Shown here: in pieces, positions 45,145 to 53,495 of the stretch
Layout: each line of letters starts with the position of its first letter
Numbering within the stretch: position 1 is the first letter of the stretch
Source of the DNA: Pseudomonas hygromyciniae
GTDB taxonomy: Bacteria; Pseudomonadota; Gammaproteobacteria; Pseudomonadales; Pseudomonadaceae
Reading direction: 5' to 3'
NCBI RefSeq assembly: GCF_016925675.1
Contig: NZ_CP070506.1
Location: forward strand, 990,501 to 1,054,500
DNA: 64,000 nt
The notes under the pieces: generated by a model
Databases searched by the model: none
What the model was told of the DNA's origin: nothing
Seen by the model: only the letters and a program-made list of their open reading frames with translations
Position numbers and translations under genes: made by a program

Positions 45145-47253
45145 TTATAGATTGAGGGTCAGGCTGACGGTGAAGTTGCGCGGCTCTCCGGGGTTGACCC
45201 AGTAGTTGCTGTAGGAGCGCTCGTAGTACTTTTCGTCGAACAGGTTGTTGAGATTCAGGCCCACGGTGACGTTATCGCTGGCCTTGTAATGGGCCAGCAG
45301 GTCGACGGTGTGGTAGGCCGGCAACTCGAAGCTTTTACCGGCCTCGCCCGAACGGTCGCCGACATAGGTAAACGCCGCGCCCAGGTCAGAGCCACGCAGG
45401 GCGCCATCCTGGAACTCATACACGCCCAACAGGCTGCCACTGCGCTTGGCCACGCCGAGAATGCGGCTACCGGTGGGGATCTCTTTGTCACCCTTGGTCA
45501 CTTCTGCGTCGATGTAGGCAAAGGCGCCAATCACGCGCACGGCGTCAGTCAGTTGCCCGGTCAATTGCAGGTCGAAACCCTGGCTGCGGGCCTTGCCGAT
45601 GGCGCGCTTGGTGTCGGTGGCCGGGTCGGTGGCCAGGGTGTTTTCCTTTTCGATATGGAAGGCGGCCAGGGTGGTGCTCAGGCGGTCGTCGAACAGCTCG
45701 CTCTTGATGCCCACTTCATAACCGACGCCTTCCTCGGGCTTGAGGAAATTGCCGGCGGCGTCCAGCTCGCTTTGTGGTTTGAACGAGGTGGAGGCGTTGG
45801 CAAACAGGCCCACTTGTGGGGTCAGTTGGTACAACAGGCCGGCCCGTTGAGTCATGACGTCGTGGGTTTTCTGGCTCTTGGCCCCGTTCCGGGTGAAGTC
45901 CTCTGAACGTTGCTCGACGTGCTCCAGGCGCGTGCCAACCACACCGCGCAGGCGCTCGGTAAAGACGATCTGGTCTTGCAGGTTCAGCGCCTGGCTTTTC
46001 ACCTGGGTGAAAAAATCACTGCCCGAGCGCTGGCCAGTGGGCTTGGGCTGGCCATAGACCGGCCGGTAGATATCAATCGGGTAGCTGCCGGCGATGGCGG
46101 TTACCCGTTCTTTCTTGCGGTAGTCCTCGTACTCGGTGCCGATCAGCAGTTCATGCTGCCAACTGCCCACCTCGAACAGGCCGCGCAGTTCCAGTTGGGT
46201 GATGCTGTCGTGCCAACCCATGGAGCGCTGGCGGTAGCGCCGGTTGATGGTATGGCCGTCGGCATTCAGCGCGCGGTTTTCCGAGGCTTCGCCCCATAGG
46301 CTGCCCTGTTTGTAGTGGCTGGCCAGGCGCAGCTTCCAGGCATCGTTCAAGTGATGTTCGAGGGTGGCTTGCAGGCGGTTGTTGTGGTTGTCGATATCGC
46401 CGTCGTTGGGCTCGCCGAGGAAGGTCGAGCGCGACATACCGCCCCAACGGTTATTGGGGGCAACGATGCCCCGGTCGAAAGTCGAGCTGTGGCGCACGAA
46501 CTCACTCTCCACCAGCAGGCTGGTGTCCGGGTCCAGTTGCCAACTGAAGGAGGGCGCAACAAACACCCGCTTGCTCTGCACGTGATCGCGGAAGCTGTGG
46601 TTGTCTTCCACGGCCAGGTTGACCCGCGATAACACACGGCCTTCGCTGTCCAGCGGGGTGTTGATATCCACGGCGGTGCGGTAGCGATCCCAACTGCCGG
46701 CGCTGGTTTGTACGGTGGTGAAGGCGTCGGCTTGGGGTTTCTTGGTGACGATGTTCACGGTACCGCCGGGATCGCCACGGCCATACAGGCTGGCGGCGGG
46801 GCCCTTGAGCACTTCGATGCGTTCGACATTGGCTGCGTCCGGCGTGCTGGGGTAGCCGCGGTTGGCGCTGAAACCGTCCTGGTAGAACTGCGAGGTGGTG
46901 AAGCCACGAATGCTGTATTCGAAAAGGGTCAGGCCCCCGAAGTTGTTCTGCTTGGACACGCCGCCGGCAAATTCCAGGGCGCGCTCGACGTTGTTGCTGC
47001 CCAGGTCCTTGAGCACCGTGGCGGGAATCACACTGATCGATTGTGGGATATCGCGCAGGGCTGTGTCGGTCTTGGTCGCGCTGGCCGAGCGGGTCGCACG
47101 GTAGCCCTGGACCGGGCCGGTGGCGGATTCATAGGCCTCACCGGTGATGCTGGTGGTGCCCAACTCAAGGGTGTTGGTGTCTTCTGCAAACACCGGGTCC
47201 ACCAGCAATCCCAAGGCGAGACCGGCCAGAGGCGCAAACTTTCGAGACGTCAT
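45145..47253 (-). CDS. TonB-dependent siderophore-type receptor
   Basis: This 702-residue outer-membrane receptor has a signal peptide up to about residue 23 (VFA), then a plug domain with RDIPQSISVIPATVLKDLGS and VERIEVLKGPAASLYGRGDP. A 22-strand barrel follows, ending in a typical aromatic-type strand (NFTVSLTLNL). The pattern is that of TIGR01783 siderophore receptors, but no signalling domain is present. The pairing with a DUF4198 protein could point to a metal-chelate other than ferric siderophore. The gene follows algW with a 74-base gap that should carry the promoter. Confidence 0.9.
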   Translation of the reverse strand: MTSRKFAPLAGLALGLLVDPVFAEDTNTLELGTTSITGEAYESATGPVQGYRATRSASATKTDTALRDIPQSISVIPATVLKDLGSNNVERALEFAGGVSKQNNFGGLTLFEYSIRGFTTSQFYQDGFSANRGYPSTPDAANVERIEVLKGPAASLYGRGDPGGTVNIVTKKPQADAFTTVQTSAGSWDRYRTAVDINTPLDSEGRVLSRVNLAVEDNHSFRDHVQSKRVFVAPSFSWQLDPDTSLLVESEFVRHSSTFDRGIVAPNNRWGGMSRSTFLGEPNDGDIDNHNNRLQATLEHHLNDAWKLRLASHYKQGSLWGEASENRALNADGHTINRRYRQRSMGWHDSITQLELRGLFEVGSWQHELLIGTEYEDYRKKERVTAIAGSYPIDIYRPVYGQPKPTGQRSGSDFFTQVKSQALNLQDQIVFTERLRGVVGTRLEHVEQRSEDFTRNGAKSQKTHDVMTQRAGLLYQLTPQVGLFANASTSFKPQSELDAAGNFLKPEEGVGYEVGIKSELFDDRLSTTLAAFHIEKENTLATDPATDTKRAIGKARSQGFDLQLTGQLTDAVRVIGAFAYIDAEVTKGDKEIPTGSRILGVAKRSGSLLGVYEFQDGALRGSDLGAAFTYVGDRSGEAGKSFELPAYHTVDLLAHYKASDNVTVGLNLNNLFDEKYYERSYSNYWVNPGEPRNFTVSLTLNL

Positions 47254-47327
47254 GGTCTAACATTCCAATATCAATATTGAAATAATATAACATGACTGTT
47301 GAGAGTGTATCTCTTTAAGAGCGCCCT

Positions 47328-48482
47328 TTATTCTTGCTCTTTAACCGGTGCTGGCGGCGGCCGCAGGCCCACTTCGGCCTGGAGTTTGATCTCTTTGCCG
47401 TTGCGCATGACCTGGATCGCGACCTTTTCCGTTGGTTTGATCCGCGCCACCTGGTTCATCGAGCGACGGCCATCGCCAGCCGGTTCGCCATCGATGCTGA
47501 GGATCACATCGCCGACCTGCATTCCGGCTTTTTCCGCTGGGCCGCCACGCAGGATGCCGGCAATGACAATGCCTGGGCGCCCGGTCAGGCCAAAGGATTC
47601 TGACAGTTCCTTGGTCAGCGGCTGCACTTCAATCCCCAGCCAGCCACGGATCACCTGGCCGTGCTCGATGATCGACTTCATCACTTCCATCGCCAGCTTT
47701 ACCGGGATCGCGAAACCAATGCCTTGGGAGCCACCGGATTTGGAAAAAATCGCGGTGTTGATGCCCGTCAGGTTGCCGTTGGCATCCACCAGTGCGCCGC
47801 CGGAGTTACCCGGGTTGATCGCCGCGTCGGTCTGGATAAAGTCTTCATAGCTGTTGAGACCCAACTGATTACGCCCGGTGGCGCTGATGATGCCCATGGT
47901 CACGGTTTGGCCGACGCCGAACGGGTTACCGATGGCCAGCGCCACATCACCGACGCGCAGGCCTTCGGAGCGGCCGATGGTGATGGAAGGCAGGTTCTTC
48001 AGGTCGATTTTCAGCACCGCAAGGTCGGTTTCCGGGTCGCTGCCCACCACCCGCGCCAGGGTTTCGCGGCCATCGCGCAAGGCCACCACAATTTGGTCGG
48101 CGCCGGTGCTCACATGGTTGTTGGTCAGGATGTAGCCTTCCGGGCTCATGATCACCCCGGAACCGAGGCTCGATTCCATGCGGCGCTGCTTGGGCGAGTT
48201 GTCACCGAAAAAGCGCCGGAACTGTGGGTCTTCAAACAGCGGATGCGCCGGTTTATTGATGACTTTGGTGGTGTACAGGTTGACCACCGCAGGCGCCGCG
48301 ACCACCACTGCATCGGCGTAGGTCACCGGGCCTTGTTGCACCGCGCTGGTTTGCGGTGCCTGTTGCAGGTTGACGTCCAGGCTTGGCAGGCCGACCCATT
48401 GCGGATAACGCTGAATGATCAGCATCGCGATCAGCACGCCGGCCAACAATGGCCATCCAAAAAAACGCAGCGCCTTGAGCAT
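47328..48482 (-). CDS. algW: Periplasmic serine protease AlgW (DegS family)
   Basis: This 384-residue inner-membrane-anchored protease cuts the anti-sigma factor MucA in the envelope-stress pathway to AlgU. An N-terminal anchor (MLKALRFFGWPLLAGVLIAM) precedes a trypsin-like domain with His123 (NNHVSTGADQ), Asp153 (DPETDLAVLKID) and Ser227 (GNSGGAL). One PDZ domain follows (about 275-360). The ATG at 48482 has AGGA eight bases before it. An in-frame TTG at 48485 is less likely. It matches P. aeruginosa AlgW closely from memory. Confidence 0.95.
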   Translation of the reverse strand: MLKALRFFGWPLLAGVLIAMLIIQRYPQWVGLPSLDVNLQQAPQTSAVQQGPVTYADAVVVAAPAVVNLYTTKVINKPAHPLFEDPQFRRFFGDNSPKQRRMESSLGSGVIMSPEGYILTNNHVSTGADQIVVALRDGRETLARVVGSDPETDLAVLKIDLKNLPSITIGRSEGLRVGDVALAIGNPFGVGQTVTMGIISATGRNQLGLNSYEDFIQTDAAINPGNSGGALVDANGNLTGINTAIFSKSGGSQGIGFAIPVKLAMEVMKSIIEHGQVIRGWLGIEVQPLTKELSESFGLTGRPGIVIAGILRGGPAEKAGMQVGDVILSIDGEPAGDGRRSMNQVARIKPTEKVAIQVMRNGKEIKLQAEVGLRPPPAPVKEQE

Positions 48483-48584
48483 CAAGTAAGTCCTGACAGG
48501 TTGCAGGGGGCGCGGGAGCGCCCATAATGTCGCGCATTATACGAGGCCGCGAGCGCCTCTGAACGGGATATTTAGGAGTCTTTT

Positions 48585-49343
48585 ATGGCCGTCGCCCTGA
48601 GCACCCTGGTTGAAGAAGCGGATCGCTACTTGAACAGTGCGAAAATTGCCGATTACTGCCCCAATGGCCTGCAGGTTGAAGGGCGGCCGCAGGTGTTGCG
48701 TATTGTCAGTGGCGTGACTGCCAGCCAGGCGCTGCTCGACGCAGCCGTCGAGGCCAAGGCCGATCTGGTGCTGGTGCATCACGGCTATTTCTGGAAAGGC
48801 GAAAGCCCATGCATCACCGGCATGAAGCAGCGCCGCCTCAAGACCCTGCTCAAGCACGACATCAGCCTGCTGGCCTACCACCTGCCGCTGGACTTGCACC
48901 CGGAAGTGGGCAACAACGTGCAATTGGCCCGCCAGTTGGACATTACCGTCGAAGGCCCGCTGGACCCGGACAACCTCAAGGTGGTGGGCCTCGTGGGCTC
49001 CCTTGCCGAGCCGCTGTCGGCGCGCGATTTCGCCCGTCGCGTGCAGGAAGCCATGGGGCGCGAGCCGCTGCTGATCGAAGGCAGCGCGATGATCCGCCGC
49101 GTGGGCTGGTGCACCGGCGGCGGTCAGGGCTACATCGACCAGGCCGTGTTGGCCGGGGTCGATCTGTACCTCAGCGGCGAGGCCTCGGAACAGACCTTCC
49201 ACAGCGCCCGTGAAAACGACATCAGTTTTATCGCCGCCGGCCATCACGCCACCGAGCGTTACGGCGTCCAGGCCCTGGGCGACTACCTGGCCCGGCGCTT
49301 TGCCCTGGAGCACCTGTTCATCGACTGCCCCAACCCGATCTAA
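48585..49343 (+). CDS. Nif3-like dinuclear metal centre hexameric protein
   Basis: This 252-residue protein of the Nif3/YbgI family has the metal-binding His in DLVLVHHGYFWKGESP and the LLAYHLPLDLHPEVGNN motif. A C-terminal FIAAGHHATERYGVQALGDY completes the two-metal site. Homologues form hexamer rings and may act as GTP cyclohydrolase-like or DNA-related metal enzymes, but the role is unsettled. It is divergent from algW and followed by a REP pair. Confidence 0.94.
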   Translation: MAVALSTLVEEADRYLNSAKIADYCPNGLQVEGRPQVLRIVSGVTASQALLDAAVEAKADLVLVHHGYFWKGESPCITGMKQRRLKTLLKHDISLLAYHLPLDLHPEVGNNVQLARQLDITVEGPLDPDNLKVVGLVGSLAEPLSARDFARRVQEAMGREPLLIEGSAMIRRVGWCTGGGQGYIDQAVLAGVDLYLSGEASEQTFHSARENDISFIAAGHHATERYGVQALGDYLARRFALEHLFIDCPNPI

Positions 49344-49360
49344 GCCTCCATTACGTCCAC

Positions 49361-49444
49361 TGTAGGAACCGGCTTGCCGGCGATGGCGTCCTTGAAATCA
49401 ATGCATGGCTCAAGGGCCTCATCGCCGGCAAGCCGGCTCCTACA
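49361..49444. repeat. REP-type inverted repeat
   Basis: TGTAGGAACCGGCTTGCCGG (running on into CGAT) at 49361-49384 and ATCGCCGGCAAGCCGGCTCC (running on into TACA) at 49421-49444. The core is CCGGCTTGCCGGCGAT. Confidence 0.85.
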
Positions 49445-49467
49445 GGGCGATGTACGGCCAAACGAGG

Positions 49468-49485
49468 CGGTATATCCATATACCG
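49468..49485. promoter_or_regulatory. Palindrome upstream of cysD
   Basis: CGGTATAT-CC-ATATACCG, a perfect 8 bp inverted repeat, with a further CGA/TCG pair outside. It is about 107 bases before the cysD ATG and is a candidate operator for a sulfur regulator such as CysB. No consensus was checked. Confidence 0.4.
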
Positions 49486-49592
49486 TTTCGATCTAGCTGG
49501 CTCCCTGAATAGAAGAAGGTGCTGTGCTAGCATGCCTCGCTCGAACACGGCCCGCAGGCCGTCCAAAAAGAATCGTTTTTCCGTGAGTAGCC

Positions 49593-50510
49593 ATGGTCGA
49601 CAAACTGACGCATCTCAAACAGCTGGAGGCGGAGAGCATCCACATCATCCGTGAGGTTGCCGCCGAGTTCGACAACCCGGTGATGCTCTACTCCATCGGC
49701 AAAGACTCCGCCGTGATGCTGCATCTGGCGCGCAAGGCATTCTTCCCGGGCAAGCTGCCGTTTCCGGTGATGCATGTGGACACCCAGTGGAAATTCCAGG
49801 AAATGTACAAATTCCGCGACCGCATGGTCGAGGAACTGGGCCTGGAACTGATCACCCACGTCAACCCGGACGGCGTGGCGCAGGGCATCAACCCGTTCAC
49901 CCACGGCAGCGCCAAGCACACCGATATCATGAAGACCGAAGGCCTGAAACAAGCCTTGGACAAGTATGGTTTCGACGCAGCATTCGGCGGCGCCCGTCGC
50001 GATGAAGAGAAATCCCGCGCCAAAGAGCGCGTGTACTCGTTCCGCGACAGCAAGCACCGCTGGGACCCGAAAAACCAGCGCCCGGAGCTGTGGAACGTCT
50101 ACAACGGCAACGTCAACAAGGGCGAGTCGATCCGCGTGTTCCCGCTGTCCAACTGGACCGAACTCGATATCTGGCAGTACATCTACCTCGAAGGCATCCC
50201 GATCGTGCCGCTGTACTTCGCTGCCGAACGTGAAGTGATCGAGAAGAACGGCACGCTGATCATGATCGACGACGAGCGCATCCTCGAGCACCTGTCCGAC
50301 GAAGACAAAGCCCGTATCGTCAAAAAGAAAGTACGTTTCCGTACCCTTGGCTGCTACCCGTTGACGGGCGCGGTGGAGTCCGAAGCCGAGACGCTGACGG
50401 ACATCATCCAGGAAATGCTCCTGACGCGAACTTCCGAGCGCCAGGGCCGTGTCATCGACCACGATGGCGCCGGCTCCATGGAAGACAAAAAACGTCAGGG
50501 TTATTTCTAA
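49593..50510 (+). CDS. cysD: Sulfate adenylyltransferase subunit 2
   Basis: This 305-residue small subunit of ATP sulfurylase makes adenylylsulfate (APS) from sulfate and ATP. The PP-loop motif [20 protein letters not shown] is at about residues 30-49, and the family stretch [20 protein letters not shown] follows. It starts the cysD-cysNC operon for assimilation of sulfate, with nine bases to the next gene. The C-terminus [11 protein letters not shown] is typical. Confidence 0.98.
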   Translation: MVDKLTHLKQLEAESIHIIREVAAEFDNPVMLYSIGKDSAVMLHLARKAFFPGKLPFPVMHVDTQWKFQEMYKFRDRMVEELGLELITHVNPDGVAQGINPFTHGSAKHTDIMKTEGLKQALDKYGFDAAFGGARRDEEKSRAKERVYSFRDSKHRWDPKNQRPELWNVYNGNVNKGESIRVFPLSNWTELDIWQYIYLEGIPIVPLYFAAEREVIEKNGTLIMIDDERILEHLSDEDKARIVKKKVRFRTLGCYPLTGAVESEAETLTDIIQEMLLTRTSERQGRVIDHDGAGSMEDKKRQGYF

Positions 50511-50519
50511 GGGGTTGTC

Positions 50520-52418
50520 ATGTCGCACGTATCTGATTTGATCAGCGAGGACATCCTCGCTTACCTGGGCCAGCACGAACGCAAGGAAATGCTGCGCTTT
50601 CTGACCTGTGGCAACGTCGACGACGGCAAGAGCACCCTGATCGGGCGCCTGCTGCACGACTCGAAGATGATCTACGAAGATCATCTGGAAGCCATCACCC
50701 GCGATTCGAAGAAAGTCGGCACCACCGGTGACGACATCGACCTGGCATTGCTGGTCGACGGCCTGCAGGCCGAGCGTGAGCAGGGCATCACCATCGATGT
50801 GGCCTACCGCTATTTCTCCACCGCCAAGCGCAAGTTCATCATCGCCGACACCCCTGGCCATGAGCAGTACACCCGCAACATGGCCACCGGTGCTTCCACC
50901 TGTGACCTGGCGATCATCCTGGTGGATGCGCGCTACGGCGTGCAGACCCAGACCCGTCGCCACAGCTTTATCGCCTCTCTGTTGGGCATCAAGCACATCG
51001 TCATCGCCATCAACAAGATGGACCTCAACGGTTTCGACGAGAGCATTTTCGAATCGATCAAGGCCGACTACCTGAAGTTTGCCGATGGCATCGCGTTCAA
51101 GCCGAGCACCATGGCCTTTGTGCCGATGTCGGCGCTCAAGGGCGATAACGTGGTGAACAAGAGCGAGCGTTCGCCGTGGTACACCGGCCAGTCGCTGATG
51201 GAGATCCTCGAAACCGTCGAAATTGCCAACGACCGCAACTACACCGACCTGCGGTTCCCGGTGCAGTACGTCAACCGTCCAAACCTGAACTTCCGTGGTT
51301 TTGCCGGCACCCTGGCCAGCGGCATTGTGCACAAGGGCGACGAAGTCGTGGTGCTGCCGTCGGGCAAGAGCAGCCGCGTCAAATCCATCGTCACCTTCGA
51401 AGGTGAACTGGAACACGCAGGCCCGGGCCAGGCCGTGACCTTGACCATGGAAGACGAGATCGACATCTCCCGTGGCGACCTGCTGGTGCATGCCGACAAC
51501 GTGCCGCAAGTCACCGACGCCTTCGACGCCATGCTGGTGTGGATGGCCGAGGAGCCGATGCTGCCGGGCAAGAAATACGACATCAAGCGCGCCACCAGCT
51601 ACGTGCCGGGTTCCATCACCAGCATCGTGCACCGTGTGGATGTGAACACCCTCGAAGAAGGCCCGGCCAGTGCCTTGCAGTTGAACGAGATCGGCCGGGT
51701 CAAGGTCAGCCTCGATGCGGCCATTGCCCTGGACGGTTACGCCAGCAACCGCACCACCGGCGCTTTTATTGTGATCGACCGGTTGACCAACGGCACCGTG
51801 GCGGCGGGGATGATTATCGCGCCGCCGGTCAGCCATGGCAGCGCAGGGCAGCACGGCAAGTTGGCCCACGTGGCCACCGAGGAACGCGCCCAGCGTTTCG
51901 GCCAGCAGCCAGCCACCGTGTTGTTCAGTGGCCTGTCGGGCGCTGGCAAGAGCACCCTGGCCTATGCGGTCGAGCGCAAGTTGTTCGATATGGGGCGTGC
52001 GGTGTTTGTGCTCGATGGGCAGAACCTGCGCCATGACCTCAATAAAGGTCTGCCGCAGGATCGTGCCGGGCGTACCGAGAACTGGCGTCGTGCGGCCCAC
52101 GTGGCGCGTCAGTTCAACGAAGCCGGCTTGCTGACCCTGGCGGCCTTTGTTGCGCCGGATGCCGAAGGCCGTGAACAGGCCAAGGCGCTGATCGGCAGTG
52201 ATCGTTTGCTCACGGTGTACGTGCAAGCATCGCCGCTGGTCTGTGCCGAGCGTGACCCGCAAGGCCTGTACGCCGCCGGTGGGGATAACATCCCTGGCGA
52301 GTCGTTCCCCTACGACGTGCCGTTGAATGCCGACCTGGTGATCGACACCCAGGCCCTGTCGCTGGAAGACAGCGTCAAGCAAGTGCTGGAACTGTTGCGT
52401 CAGCGCGGCGCGATCTAA
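50520..52418 (+). CDS. cysNC: Bifunctional sulfate adenylyltransferase subunit 1/APS kinase
   Basis: This 632-residue fusion has an N-terminal EF-Tu-like GTPase CysN (about 1-440). Its G1 motif is [15 protein letters not shown] at about 31 and its switch is [19 protein letters not shown]-terminal APS kinase CysC follows (about 455-632, P-loop [10 protein letters not shown] at about 470-479). GTP hydrolysis drives APS formation by CysD, and the kinase makes PAPS. The fusion is the usual Pseudomonas form. A strong terminator follows the stop. Confidence 0.97.
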   Translation: MSHVSDLISEDILAYLGQHERKEMLRFLTCGNVDDGKSTLIGRLLHDSKMIYEDHLEAITRDSKKVGTTGDDIDLALLVDGLQAEREQGITIDVAYRYFSTAKRKFIIADTPGHEQYTRNMATGASTCDLAIILVDARYGVQTQTRRHSFIASLLGIKHIVIAINKMDLNGFDESIFESIKADYLKFADGIAFKPSTMAFVPMSALKGDNVVNKSERSPWYTGQSLMEILETVEIANDRNYTDLRFPVQYVNRPNLNFRGFAGTLASGIVHKGDEVVVLPSGKSSRVKSIVTFEGELEHAGPGQAVTLTMEDEIDISRGDLLVHADNVPQVTDAFDAMLVWMAEEPMLPGKKYDIKRATSYVPGSITSIVHRVDVNTLEEGPASALQLNEIGRVKVSLDAAIALDGYASNRTTGAFIVIDRLTNGTVAAGMIIAPPVSHGSAGQHGKLAHVATEERAQRFGQQPATVLFSGLSGAGKSTLAYAVERKLFDMGRAVFVLDGQNLRHDLNKGLPQDRAGRTENWRRAAHVARQFNEAGLLTLAAFVAPDAEGREQAKALIGSDRLLTVYVQASPLVCAERDPQGLYAAGGDNIPGESFPYDVPLNADLVIDTQALSLEDSVKQVLELLRQRGAI

Positions 52419-52432
52419 ACCTCGCCGCCCAT

Positions 52433-52470
52433 AAAAAGCCCGCCACCGATCATTCGGTGGCGGGCTTTTT
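52433..52470 (+). terminator. Terminator of the cysD-cysNC operon
   Basis: A perfect 17 bp stem (AAAAAGCCCGCCACCGA and its complement) with a TCAT loop. The T run makes it bidirectional. It lies 15 bases after the cysNC stop. Confidence 0.95.
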
Positions 52471-52496
52471 ATGGGCTCTTGAAAACAACTCGGCCA

Positions 52497-52590
52497 AATG
52501 TGGGAGCGGGCTTGCTCGCGAAAGCGGTGTATCAATCAACAAATAAAGTGACTGACACTCCGTATTCGCGAGCAAGCCCGCTCCCACATT
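52497..52590. repeat. REP-type inverted repeat
   Basis: Perfect arms AAATGTGGGAGCGGGCTTGC (continuing TCGCGAA) at 52497-52523 and their complement at 52564-52590, with a 40-base core. It lies between the cysNC terminator and the acyltransferase stop. Confidence 0.9.
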
Positions 52591-52595
52591 TTTGC

Positions 52596-53495
52596 TCAGC
52601 GACGGGCAGGGTAAGCTGCGTGAAGCTGGTCTAAAAGGGCATCCTTTTCAGTCCACAGGTTATTGATCCATCCCTGGAACGCCAGCCGATACTCCCCATC
52701 CTGCTCATAATTCTTGCCAATGAACTCGGCCGGGATCTGCACCTCTTCAAACTGCACCACCACATCCCGCACATTGCCGCACAGCAAGTCCCAGAAACCA
52801 GGACGCCCGCCAGGGTAGTGGATAGTCACGTTCACCAATGACTTCAACTGCTCTCCCATGGCATCCAGCACAAACGCGATGCCACCGGCCTTGGGCTTGA
52901 GCAGGTAACGAAACGGCGACTGCTGCTGCGCATGTTTGCCTGGGGTAAAGCGTGTGCCTTCGGCAAAGTTGAAAATGCCTACAGGGTTGTTGCGAAACTT
53001 CGCACAGGTCTTGCGGGTGGTTTCCAGGTCCTTGCCTTTCTTCTCCGGGTGTTTTTCCAGGTAAGCCTTGGTGTAGCGCTTCATGAAGGGGAAGCCCAGC
53101 GCCCACCAGGCCAGGCCAATCACCGGCACCCAGATCAGCTCCTGCTTGAGGAAAAACTTCAGCGGGCGGATCCGCCGATTGAGCACGTACTGCAACACCA
53201 TGATATCGACCCAGCTCTGGTGGTTGCTGGTCACCAGGTACGAGTGCTGGTAGTCCAGGCCTTCCAGGCCCTTGATGTGCCAGCGTGTGCGGCGCACCAG
53301 GTTCATCCAGGCGTTGTTATTGCTGATCCACGCCTCGTGGGTCTGGTTCATCAGCCACTCGCTGAAGCGCTTGGCAAACGGCAGCGCCTTGAACAGCGCG
53401 ACGATAAACAGGAATGAACACAACAGGATGGTGTTCAACGCCAACAGCAGCGAGGCGATCACCCCGCGCAGGGGGGCAGGCAGAAAGTCCAGCAT
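52596..53495 (-). CDS. 1-acyl-sn-glycerol-3-phosphate acyltransferase-like protein (PlsC/YihG family)
   Basis: This 299-residue membrane acyltransferase has N-terminal hydrophobic helices (about 8-40). The H-x4-D catalytic motif NHQSWVD has His92 and Asp97. The substrate motif is NFAEGTRFTPGKH. It should move an acyl chain to lysophosphatidic acid or a related lipid. The YihG-type length suggests a second, non-essential PlsC. The gene abuts the pta stop with no gap, so both may be read together. Confidence 0.9.
   Translation of the reverse strand: MLDFLPAPLRGVIASLLLALNTILLCSFLFIVALFKALPFAKRFSEWLMNQTHEAWISNNNAWMNLVRRTRWHIKGLEGLDYQHSYLVTSNHQSWVDIMVLQYVLNRRIRPLKFFLKQELIWVPVIGLAWWALGFPFMKRYTKAYLEKHPEKKGKDLETTRKTCAKFRNNPVGIFNFAEGTRFTPGKHAQQQSPFRYLLKPKAGGIAFVLDAMGEQLKSLVNVTIHYPGGRPGFWDLLCGNVRDVVVQFEEVQIPAEFIGKNYEQDGEYRLAFQGWINNLWTEKDALLDQLHAAYPARR

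Noticed and set aside
47254..47327. Fur box before the TonB-dependent receptor gene
   Set aside because: The AT-rich gap gives no convincing 19-base Fur match. Only an unrelated short palindrome is clear.
49527..52535. Antisense frame of 1002 codons opposite cysD-cysNC
   Set aside because: It is a mirror frame of two well-conserved genes. The length follows from high GC at third positions.
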